Below, piece after piece: positions 13,499 to 24,600 of a stretch of 64,000 bases of DNA. The notes under the pieces were generated by a model that made no database searches, was not told the origin of the DNA, and was given only the letters and a program-made list of their open reading frames with translations. The DNA comes from Thunnus maccoyii (Eukaryota > Chordata > Actinopteri > Scombriformes > Scombridae). The stretch's first letter is position 1. Every line of letters starts with the position of its first letter. The stretch covers positions 26,496,501 to 26,560,500 of the forward strand of contig NC_056539.1 in NCBI RefSeq assembly GCF_910596095.1, written 5' to 3'. Both the position numbers and the translations under genes were made by a program.

Positions 13499-14157
13499 CT
13501 TTGCTCAGTTGTTAAGTATCGTTATGGTTTGCACTCGACGTTGATAGCTAACCTCACGACGAAAACATGTTATAGTTACGTTAGCTAACGTTAATGTTAA
13601 GGTAGGAGAACTAGCTTGTAGTTAGTTAGTTACCACTGAAAAATACACTTTTAGGCTCGATGTTTCTTTACTAAGTCAGTTTCAGCGATGGTGCAGCTAT
13701 CTGCAATTAACATGAACGACAGTCGTGTTGACAATGAAAATTTATAAATGGAAATATTAATTTTACCGGTAATTTAAACCATAGTAGCTTAATTTCTCTC
13801 CAGCGATCCACACGCTTCTCTGCTCCTCGCGCTGTGTCTGTTTGGTTGCCAGGGGTTACAGGGACGGGAAAAAATATGACTGACAGATTCAAGAGCCAAT
13901 CAGATCCCGGCAATAAATTGACGTTACACCGTCGTCGAAAGTTACCTGAGCAATTGACAAACAGTTTGAAGAGTTCACTGACAAGACAGCGCACACTTCG
14001 GAAGTGAAATCTTTTAATTAGATCAGCCGTGAGCCTTAAGACAACAGTTTAAGCAAGATATGAATTTTAAGTAAGACGAGAAGAGATTTGGACTCAGCGC
14101 TCGTTCTGGTGCTGGCAGGTGGATGTAATTAGTTGATTAACCTGCTGCGGGGCATTG
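13499..14157. promoter_or_regulatory. probable bidirectional promoter between dnai3 and mcoln3
   Basis: This is the CpG-richer interval between two divergent genes. It has clusters of CG at about 13535-13585, 13820-13870, 13920-13990 and 14070-14105, in otherwise AT-rich DNA. A minus-strand donor (AAAG then gtatgc) at 13499 and plus-strand donors (ATTG then gtacgt at 14157, or AC then gtaagt at 14161) could end non-coding first exons of dnai3 and mcoln3. The mcoln3 ATG is preceded two bases upstream by an acceptor-like TTTTAG, which fits an upstream 5' UTR exon. I did not find a TATA box. Start sites are not known. Confidence 0.5.
13845..13859 (-). promoter_or_regulatory. RFX X-box motif
   Basis: On the minus strand the sequence reads GTAACC-CCT-GGCAAC. 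This matches the X-box consensus GTNRCC-(N0-3)-RGYAAC at every defined position. It points in the dnai3 direction within the shared promoter region. X-boxes bind RFX factors that switch on cilia genes, and Dnai3 is an axonemal dynein chain, so gene and motif agree. Function is inferred. Confidence 0.6.
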
Positions 14158-14855
14158 GTACGTAAGTAACCTATTGGGAAATTCTGTGTTTCACCTCATT
14201 GCTGTTCACTGCTGTCCATGATTGACACGACACGACATGTTTTTTTCTCTCAAGAGGACAAACATTGAATTTTGATTGTTTGCCACAATGGAGGAAACAA
14301 AACAGGTTTCAGAATGTGAGATGCTGTGTATTATTCAACAATGCTCAGGTACACCTGACTTCCATTTCCTCATTCTCAGTCCACCTTAATAGGCTTGTGG
14401 GTAAACACAATGGAAGTAGAATTGCAGCCTATTGTAGCTTCATATTCATCCCGTGCCAAACATTGCAGTGCTTAGTGGAATATGTTCACTCAAGGAAACA
14501 AAATGAGGAAGAATAAGTATTTCCTGGCAGCAGTTAAAAGTTCATCAGGTACACCTGTACAGTCTAATGCAATCCAGTGCAGCAGTCCAGCAATAAATCC
14601 TATCGCTGTGGAGAGCTTAATCGGTCACTGGGTGGGGTGTTGTATTAGATTTCATTATATTAAGAGGTGTTTCCATTCTTATTCTCTATTATCTTATTTT
14701 GCTCCTAACATGTAGTTAAACAAGTTTCAGTATAATGAATATCAATACAACAACAATACTAAGGTGTTAATCAGTATAACCCTGACACAGTGCAAACAGA
14801 GACTGAACTTTGTAGGCTTTATAAAGAACAGATTTACAGCAGGGCTAATGTATTT

Positions 14856-14887
14856 GGTTGCACTTGCGTTATATTGCAAGTGCAACC
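14856..14887. repeat. perfect 12-bp stem, 8-base loop inverted repeat
   Basis: GGTTGCACTTGC at 14856-14867 is followed by eight bases and then its exact reverse complement at 14876-14887. It lies in the presumed 5' intron of mcoln3, about 190 bases before the start codon. It could be a transposon remnant or an RNA hairpin; the sequence does not decide between them. Confidence 0.7.
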
Positions 14888-15077
14888 CTATAAAGTAGAG
14901 GCCTTTCATGCTCAAGCGAGCTGATTGATTGTTTAATTTTTTGGTTGATTGGTTGGGACCCAGGCCCACACTTTGTTTTCAAGTCCCAACATTCACATTT
15001 CGATGATCTCAGTACTGTAATGCCAATTTTCATCCAAAGTTTGCACATAAGTTAACCATATTTCATTCATTTTAGAT

Positions 15078-18000
15078 ATGGAGGAGTCCAGTGACTTCTA
15101 TGATGTGTATGACACAGACATCCACCCTCCCTGGTCAGACCACCAGCATTTGTCCCCAGAGGATCCGGAGAATGTGGAGTGTCTGAGAAGGAAAATCAAA
15201 TATTACTTTATGAACCCCTGTGAGAAGTATCACGCTCGTGGCCGAAAACCATGGAAACTGATCCTGCAGATAATCAAAATAGCCATTATTACTATCCAGG
15301 TAGTAATCTCAGAAATGACTTGAATGCTTGTTGTTTTGTTGTTTCACCATCTTGATTTAAAAAATAAATAAAAAAAATCTTTTCCTTGTCCCAGTTGGTG
15401 TCTTTTGGGCTGAGCAACCAGATGGTTGTCACATTCAAGGAGGAAAATCTGATGACATTCAAGCACCTCTTTCTGAAAGATTATGTGGATGGAAGTATGG
15501 ATACATATGCTGTTTACAGACAGGCAGATGTTTATGATCACATTGATTACATCATCAAACAGGTAACGTAATGCCAGTATTTTTGTTTCCTCTGTAGTAC
15601 ACATGATTTTTACTTGCTGGAATTTGTTGGTGTCAGGTTATTTTGGTGATGTGGCATGATAGATTTTTCCTTTTGCTTTAACGTTACTGTAAATCATTGA
15701 TGGAATGTTATTACTCTATATACTTATATGGCCCAAAAAGCTTGAGAAGCTCCCATGACAAGTTATGTCATGGGATAGGACTTTGTACATGTTGTTTGAA
15801 TTGGTCATTTGGTTTTGTAGATTTGAACTGCATAAATTGTCTACCATGAAACAATAATGGCAGCTGCTCTTTTCAGAAAGTTACTTTTCCACCATTCAGA
15901 ATTGTTTGAGGTTTTCACCCCAATGCTGTCAAACTGTCAACAAACCTGACTTTATAGTAACTGAGATTTCAATCGCTCATTTCTAGTATGGACTTCTGCA
16001 CAACATCACAGTGGGCAATCACGAATATGAGAAAAATGGTGCCAACTTTACCCCCTTATCAATGTGTCAGGAGTTCTACAGAAACAGTACCATCTACCCT
16101 GAAAATGAGACCTTTGAAATTGATGCACAGGTGGAAACTGGTATGCAGGGTTATTGTTTATAGGGATGATTACACTAATATTATGTTTGAAAGCAACAAT
16201 TTCTTGTTAACAGTTGTAATCTTTGCTGTACTTTGTGTTTAACAGAGTGCATTGAAGTTTATCCGATGCATTGGCCGTCCTTACTTCCTCATATTAACTT
16301 GCATTTCAAAAGGTATGTCAACAACATTCTCATGTAAGACAACATCATTTTGCTGTCTTGGTGCTGTATACAGTATGATGTGAGAACACCTGTCAGTTCA
16401 TGTACCTGTCGTGTCTTCCAGGATGCTCTCTGTCAAGATCATGTTTGACCTCAAGGCCATAAATTTACAGACAGTGAGATATCGAGAGCTGCCAGACTGC
16501 TACCACTTCAAAGTTGTTGTACGTCACTTGACTTGTCTTCATGGCTCAGTACACGCCAGTGGATCACATCACATAAACTTTGTCTTTTACCAGCAGTGAT
16601 GACACATCACTTCACTGCTGCCTTAATAGTGACAAAGATTCCTTGTGTCACTGCATCTGATTACACAGCACAGATAGGAGTTAAAATGAAAATGAAGACA
16701 AATGAAAAGAGTCAGCTGTGTGAACCCTGAGTTTTATGAAGCTACTTTGAGGACACAAATCTGATTAGTCTCAAATAAGCGTGTTTCCACAGGGTGCCTG
16801 CTATTTACATAGTTAAATGTTAGCTGTAGGGCCTGGCAAGTGAATGTTTAGTTTTTGGGTTTGTCTGTAAAGAATAATAGTCCATTGTAAAAATTGTCTG
16901 CACCTCCTTTTAAATAGATCACATTTAATAACCAAGCCCACAGTGGCAGGATAAAGGTCGACCTGGAAAACGATGTAGAGATCAATGAATGCAGAGACTG
17001 GAAAGTAACTGGAGCATGTGAGTTGTAGTTCATACAGATTAATCATCTGTATTGCTTTAAGCTCATGTCCAGGATTTGCTGGCATTCATGAGGGCTGATT
17101 CCTTTTCACATGAGACTAATCTTAATTTCTCTGCTCACTCAGCTGCTAGAAACATATACCTGACCGTGCTGTTCGACTGCCTCATCATTGTAACGTGCAT
17201 CACCTCCTTCACCTTGTGCACACGCTCAGTGCTCAACGGGATACAGCTGCAGTTTGTAAGTAAACTGAACATACCCTGATGTGCAGCCAGTATTGTTTTT
17301 ATCCTTTTCAGTGATTTGCTTAGATCTAAGAAATGGTATGGTTGTCTGATATGTTCATTATCGTTCTCATAAAGTGATCGAAATCATTGCCAAAAAACTT
17401 TTATACAAACCTTTAGTACAAAATTTCCTCTTTGTGCTTCCCTGTTGAACTGCAGTGGCAGGGTAATAACAAAAATAGGTACATTTGTACTAAAAAGTAT
17501 GTAAGATATCCACTTGATTTGACTAACTCAGACTGCTGAAGCCTCATAATAGCTTCAAATAAACTCTCTGTCCCCCATCACTTATATTAAAAGCACATGA
17601 AGAAGGGATCTTTTAATGGCCAGTATGAACAGGAGGAATGGTTATAGCAAACTTAACCTGTTTCAATGATCATGAGGCCACCTGACTATTGTTTTAAGGC
17701 GGACTTGAAAAATTGTGAATCTACCCTTTTAACCTGACTGCTGCCGTTCACAGATATATTCTACAACTGCTTTCTTTTGCTCTAAACAGGAGTACACACT
17801 CTCCTGCAGGAAGCACAGCGGTAGAGAAGTCCCATGGTCAGACAGGTTGGAGTTTGTGAACGGCTGGTATATCCTGATCATTGTCAGTGACACATTGACC
17901 ATCATTGGCTCCATTCTCAAGATAGAGATCCAGACTAAGGTAACGGCCGTTTAATCAAAATGTAAATTACAATCTTTAATTTACTTCAAGAAGTTTACCA

Positions 18001-20355
18001 GAATATCAGCTGCCGTCTATAGTGTCTGGTCATCTATATCATGTGAAACATCCACTATTTCCTGTAGGTCCTCACGAGCTACGACGTGTGCAGCATCTTA
18101 CTTGGTACAGGCACCATGTTCGTTTGGATCGGGGTCATCCGTTACATGGGCTACTTTCGGAAGTACAATGTAAGACCAGGTTATCAACTGGACAGCTCAT
18201 GACTAAAGAACATGTTCATTTGTCTTAATGTAGTGCAGTGGTTGGAGAATATCATCATCATAGTGCTTACAATAGAGGTCCCATACAACAGTAGCATTAT
18301 TGCTTTTTATTGCATATTTTTTAGAAAACTTAGTCTGCAGGTCTTAAAAAGATAATGTGACCTAACTTGATCTTGTTGTTATCATGAATGAAGCAGTGCA
18401 GGATTGTACCTTGGCTTAGGTCTTTATTTGAATTTCATTTTTGGAGGTTTTTAAAGGCTCATTCATGATGATTGTGATTGCGCCTAATTACAGGAAAATA
18501 TTAACTGCTAGACCCGAAGGTATTCTCAAAGAGAAAATGCATTCCTGTATGCGGCTTTCCAGATACACACATTCTGTTACCATGTGTTCTGTGGATGTTT
18601 CCAGATTCTCATCCTGACGCTCAGGGCAGCGTTCCCAAATGTTATCCGTTTCATCTGCTGTGCTGGAATAATCTACCTGAGTTACTGTCTTTGTGGCTGG
18701 ATCGTCCTTGGCCCGTATCACGAGAAGGCAAGCAGTGTTTACATAGTATAAAGAAAAATCTACTGGGTTTAACTGAGGCCCAAACCTGCATTATTTTAAA
18801 TTCTAATGAAGTTTTGTTCACTCCAGTAGTCCCTAATCGTGAAGAATAAATTAAAATAATGATCACACGCCTCTAACCTTTCTCCTCTTTGACTTGTTTT
18901 AGTTCCGGACCTTGAACACAGTGTCGGAGTGTCTGTTCTCCCTGATCAACGGAGATGACATGTTTCCCACCTTTAAGAACATGACCCAGAAGAGCAGCCT
19001 GGTGTGGCTTTTCAGCAGGGTCTACCTCTATTCCTTCGTCTCACTCTTCATCTACATGATCCTCAGTCTTTTCATCACACTCATCACTGACACCTATGAC
19101 ACTATCAAGGTATTATTTATGATTGTTGTAGGTATTTACAACCCATGATATCTTATTATTGATAATTTGTCTTGAATGATGTTTGACTGGGTACTGGTTC
19201 ACAATTTCACTGTTATGCTGAGAATAATTATGTTTGCAAGTGAGTGTTTCTAAGAAATGCTTCAATGACTAAAATGTTTCTTATATAACACTCTCTAACA
19301 CCCACACTCAGTGTAAACTGTCACTTTCTGACTTATGTCATTTAGCAACAGCAGCAGAGTGGAACCCCAACGTCAGAACTGCAAAGATTCCTGTCAGAGT
19401 GTAAAGATCTGCCGAACTCTGGGGTGTACAGACTTGACAAGAGCAACACCTGCTTCTTTAACTGCTGCATGAGCAGGTAGGTCAAATGCAGCTTACTCCA
19501 ATGAAAATCACGAATCCAGTGCTTATGGCAAGCCATCTGTAATTTGATATCCATAATAGCATTTCTCGTAGTCAAAATTGTATTCTCAATAGTCAGAATG
19601 GTAGTTAAAGATATCCACAATAACATTCTTACTAGTAGAAGTTGTATTTCAAGATATCTAAAACTTTGATTGTACTAGTCAAAAATAAACTTAAGATATC
19701 TAAAAATCTTTAAAAAGTATAAGTGGCTATTTTAACATTTGCATTTGTATAAAAATGTATTTTGGATATTCAAAATTACATTGTGGATATCTGTAATGGT
19801 TTTTCATTTTGGATATCTGAAATAAAAATTGTGAATAGTAACAATTGGATTGTAGATATCTGAGATGGGAGTTCTTCCTAGTAAGACTTCTATTGCAGAT
19901 ATCCAGAATGTTCATTCTGGATATCAAAAATGTAATTGTGGATATCTGAAATTGAAAGCCCAATACACAAGAATGGCAAAAGTGACGTAATTTGTCCTAG
20001 CAAGAATGACATTGTGCATATCCAAAATGTTCATTTTGACTTGGAAGAACTGAATTATGGATATTTACAATACATATCCAGTCTATTTATTAAATGTTAT
20101 GATGATGTTATACGTGCTAACTGCTCAGGAGTCTAGTATCATTGGTATCCTTTGCTTTTTTGTGGCAACATCACCAATTTTGGGTTCTATTTATTAGCAC
20201 TAATTAAACTGGGCATGCAAGTGCATTGTGTTAAACGACTTCTTAATACTGTTTGTAGTCATTAGACAAAACACCTAATAGAATCTAAGTTGAGACATTT
20301 TTTCTTTCATTTAAGGTGCAAGAAGCCTGAAGAGAGGATGACTTCAGAGGCATAG
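15078..20355 (+). CDS. mcoln3: mucolipin-3 (TRPML3) endolysosomal cation channel
   Basis: Ca2+-permeable TRP channel of endosomes and lysosomes. Exons: 15078-15299, 15395-15562, 15987-16140, 16246-16312, 16422-16518, 16918-17017, 17143-17255, 17790-17939, 18068-18169, 18605-18727, 18903-19109, 19346-19476, 20316-20355. The phases join to 557 codons plus TAG; human MCOLN3 is 553 aa. A basic N-terminal stretch ([10 protein letters not shown]) precedes TM1 (about 62-82). The luminal domain follows with four N-glycosylation sequons (NIT, NFT, NST, NET) and the DCY and [11 protein letters not shown] family signatures. TM2-TM6 follow, with the pore filter NGDD at about 448-451 and the C-terminal signature [10 protein letters not shown], which is closer to MCOLN3 than to MCOLN1 or MCOLN2. 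A Cys cluster ([10 protein letters not shown]) near the end is a likely palmitoylation site. The intron after 18727 starts with GC, not GT. Whether this is the a or b paralogue cannot be told. Confidence 0.95.
19545..20075. repeat. degenerate GATATC minisatellite in the last mcoln3 intron
   Basis: A degenerate tandem array of units around GATATC or GGATATCTGAAAT. Copies are seen near 19547, 19607, 19652, 19692, 19763, 19785, 19809, 19853, 19895, 19918, 19937, 20017 and 20058, with related spacers (TTCTTCCTAGTA, ATGTTCATTCTGG, AATGTAATTGTGG). Spacing varies between about 20 and 60 bases, so the repeat is old or composite. Similar GATATC arrays are common in fish genomes from memory. No coding content is seen. 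Confidence 0.75.
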
Positions 20356-20704
20356 CATGTCTTTGTTGTGGCAATATTTAACAGGCTACATAAACCTTTA
20401 TGTGCACTTTATGCAGCTGCGTTCAGTAGAAATGCTTTTTGAATCATAGTACTATTATACCTCAGGTTTACCCTGGAGATTGATTTGTGATGGAGCACTT
20501 TTTTCTCTTGGAGATAAGAAAAAGAAGCCAGTGCTGAAGAGACCAAACCCAAGTCAACATGAAGGTTAGAAATAAAGGAATGACACACTGAATCTGGTCT
20601 GACGCACTGATGCAGAGAGCACTTTGTAAATACACTTATTTGTATTGATATGTAGCAAAAAAAGATGACACTGAAATTCCCAATGTTGTACACTAGAGAT
20701 AATG

Positions 20705-20710
20705 AATAAA
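20705..20710 (+). promoter_or_regulatory. mcoln3: mcoln3 poly(A) signal
   Basis: AATAAA lies about 350 bases after the mcoln3 stop codon, with two further overlapping AATAAA-type hexamers just after it (20715-20725). It is the first good signal downstream and faces the end of gpsm2. Confidence 0.55.
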
Positions 20711-20743
20711 GGTTAAATAAATAAATTGGAACATAAATGAGAT

Positions 20744-20749
20744 TTTATT
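20744..20749 (-). promoter_or_regulatory. gpsm2: possible distal gpsm2 poly(A) signal
   Basis: The minus strand reads AATAAA here, about 930 bases past the gpsm2 stop codon. The stretch between (20750-21680) has no other gene and would be the gpsm2 3' UTR. Other signals inside it could be used instead. Confidence 0.4.
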
Positions 20750-21680
20750 TCTCCAGTGTCAGGAGAAGTTATCAATATAAAAGCTAGTACAACATTTCTT
20801 TTTCTCTCACTAGTAGGTCCCTTGTAAAGTCTTGTGCAAAAAAGAAAAATCCCATTCATTAGTTCATGGCAATAATGCATATGGTACATACTGTAGGGTT
20901 TCTGTGAACATTGTAAAATTGACAGTCTTCAAAAGTAAAATCTGGATGCATATACTATAAATGTCCCACCAGTCACCTAGAGGTTTAAAATTGGGTTAGC
21001 AGTGAATATGTCCATTTATTTTCCCAGAAGAGATATGTCGATTGACCCTCTGTGATGAAGTGTCGGAGAGGTCTGAGGTTAATTCAAACCACTCTTGGTG
21101 ACTTAACTGAATCACAAATGGGCCGAACAGTACATGCTATGTTCCAGCTTGCTTGACTGCAGAAGGTCTCAGAGATAAATCACCTGAATGTCATACCACA
21201 GGGATCTGAGAGGTTCATGATGCAGAAATCTCTTTGGTTTTGGCCTATGACACTGGACTACAGTACTCTAAGTCCTACCAAAAATAAACAAAAACAATTT
21301 GTATGAGTGACTTGATGCAATCTTCCAAAGTAGAAAGTTGTCACTGGTACTGAGGTCTGATAAAAGTAACCAAGATGATCTACAAGCTAGCTAAAAACAA
21401 GTCCATAGGTCTTGAAAACGTAAAATGTCCCACAATTTTACAGTTGCAATGACCAGTTTTGTATTATCTGAGACCTTGAATCCTTATAGCGTCCCCTGTA
21501 TTCTTGTCAGTCTCACAGGAGTGTTGTTGGACAATCCAGAAAGGCAAAGCCAAGGGTAGAGTGGGTTACAAAAATCTTGATTTAAAAAAAAATAATAATA
21601 ATAAAAAAAAAAAAATCTAATGGAAGTTTAGTGACTTCATCTTGTATCCTGAGAAAACATGATAAAATAGCTCCAATAAG

Positions 21681-24600
21681 TCAGTCTGGTTTGGATTGAG
21701 TGACACCAGATGGCGGTAGGACCCGCTGTTCCTCCATCCTATTGGACTGGGAACGCAAGATGAGACTGAAAAAATCTTCATCTGGAACAGTACGTCCCCT
21801 TGTTGCAGAGGGAGGTGCAGCACATCTCTGGTCATTCAGCCTGGAGCCCTAAAACATTGTGGAGACAGAAAGGACAATTACTGTATCGTAGTTGATTCTG
21901 TTGCAAGTAGCCATGACATGTTATATTTAGACCCTTAATATTCATCTATAAACACTTTTATTTATGTAAAACTCCAGTTACTCATTTCAAAATATTGTGT
22001 AGCACCTCAATCAAATAAGATCTGCTGCTTGTTGTGACTTGAGCTATTTGGATTGAGATGATTCTACCTATTTGGTTGATACAAGTCAGTTTATTCTGTT
22101 AAAAGAATAAACCTCCATAGTCCAATTTAACTTGTGAAAAAAATATAATTTAAATGTATACAACTGCACAGAAAATTTAAGAGTCCATGTGAACAGAATC
22201 TTGTTGATCCAATCTGACAGCAAATGTCCACGTGGTTTAGGATAAAGCTAATTGTTTCCCATCATGCATTGAGAGCAGTTGTGGCACCTGGCTCTGTAAG
22301 CACTAGTTACTTGATCTCATGAGATTATCACTGCCTGTGTCATTGTGACACCTCAGTAAGTCATGTATTATAGTGAGCCAGACTGTGATTACCAATGACT
22401 GATTCTGTGTAGGCCTCGCTTATCTGGACTCCTTTGTTATAATATCCCAGTGAAACATTCAGTGTTTTTTTTTCTTTTTTTTCTAGTGCTCTTCCTGCAA
22501 CCACTCGAGACTGAGTCAAACAGGAAAAAAAAAACGCAGCAGGGCTCTAGTAAAAAATAAAATGGTGCACAGAGTTGCATTCAGTGCCTCAGAAATCCCC
22601 CCCTCCCCCTTTTAACAACACTTGTTTTTGGAAAAATACTTTTTGAATATAACTTACATCAAGTTACATACTCACTCTCTCCTACCAGGCTCTTTGAAGC
22701 GGCCAAGAAATATTTCCTATGGCAGTTAGCATTCATAAGACTACCTGTTTGTGTTTTTGAGCTCCTTATCATCTGTCACAGTGGTATTTGGCAGCTTGAC
22801 ATATTAGATTTCTGCAGTAGAGAAGTTAGAAGACTTTTTGGACTTGTTTTCACTCGTCATGAACGTATTTCCTCCGTGACAGAAAAACATGTCATACCAG
22901 CCTTCAGAAACTCCTGCGGGTTAAACTAGACTAACACAACACTTTTAGGGCTGACTGACTCTAACACATTCACCATAAACAGACTTTAAGACACTTGTTA
23001 GCGTAGCAACATTAAGGCTACAAGCAACCCATGTTGCAACACTCTGTAGGAGTCGGTTTTACACCACTACTTTTTCATTCAGAAAGAATATCTGATGTTG
23101 TGAATACGTAATTGTCTAGACACGAATACAAGACAACTCCCCCTTTTTCAGACGTATTTCCAGGGAAAAAAAAAAAAAAATTATATTCAGACCAATACGG
23201 TAATTTCCAAAAAGTGAAAGAACAATGGAATTAGTACGAATTATAGAGAAATTAGAGATAGTGTTCAGTTGGTAAATTCAAATAAATTCCAAATAATTGG
23301 TAGTTTTACCTATAATGTTTAAGTTAGTGCCAGCAAGTCATTTCAACATGCAAAAATGTAAAATCTGTCGACAATTCAGCATACAACTCAACATACATGA
23401 TGAAGCAAGTTTCTAATAATCAAAGAATACTCAGTTATATTTACTTGAGTGTAAATGGATCAATTATCTGTAGAAAAATACAGTTTTTACATAGGCCTTT
23501 CTAAAGAAACAAAATTATGGAGCCGCAATATAAGGATCTATGTTCTGCTATGAGTGCTGAGAGGTAAATATTATTCTAAATGTCTTCGGCAGCAAGCAGG
23601 ATATTGGATTTCTTTTTCTCACCTGGCACTTAACTAGCATGTCAAAGAAGACATCATCCCCCTCAGGCTGCTCAGCGCTGGCCTCGATGCGACTGTACAG
23701 GGAGGGTGTGTGAGGTGTTTCTGTACTGGAGATGGGGGCTGGGAGGAGAAAACAACATTTATCAAGACGTGAGTAGTGAGATAGAGGGAGATGACAAAAC
23801 TGCGCAGTACATCATGAGTCATCACCTTGTGTTGGGACTGGATCTGTGCTGGAGGTGGAGTGTGTATGAGGCGGGTTGGAGATGCTGAGTTTCAAGCCAG
23901 GAAAATGGCTCATGCTGACTCTTTGGTCGTCCAGACGACGGCCCTGGGAGCTGGCCAGCAGCTCCAGGAAATGACCAGGATCCTGCAATGGTGTTTCGTG
24001 CTCCAAAATAGCTAGAAACACATAATTATCGGTAGGTGATTTAAAACTCTGTGCCAGTCAAAACATAGCAGGAGAGCTGTGCCCTTTACTACTACAACCA
24101 GTATTGTATTCTGGTTCTCTAGAACATAAAACCAAACTGGTAACGGAAAAAACACAGGAAGAGACGCTCTGGGATTACAAAACAGGAAATCTATGACACT
24201 TAAATCGATACTCTGCCAAAGTCAATCTTTCGAGCATAAAACACTCCCTAGTTTGATCCACAGTTTCATCCTTCAAGAAGCAATGAGGCAGTGATCAACT
24301 TGGATTCATGGCTGATTAAAAACAGTCCTATAAATGACCAGTTTTCAGGGCGGACAACAAGTATCAGAGCGTCCATAGAAGCCGTCATGCTCCGTAAAGA
24401 ATGAAACCACGATCTAAACATTCAAGGTTAGGAGTGTGTTTGATACTCAAAAAGAGATTTTTGTGTGGAATATCCCTTTAAGATCAATAACTCAAGAGGT
24501 TTGATTACACAACATTTGATACGGACAAGTTTGTAGACATGCTGCATTCACACCATGAAGGGACAGGGGTAATATCGGCCTCTGGACACTGACTCACCGT

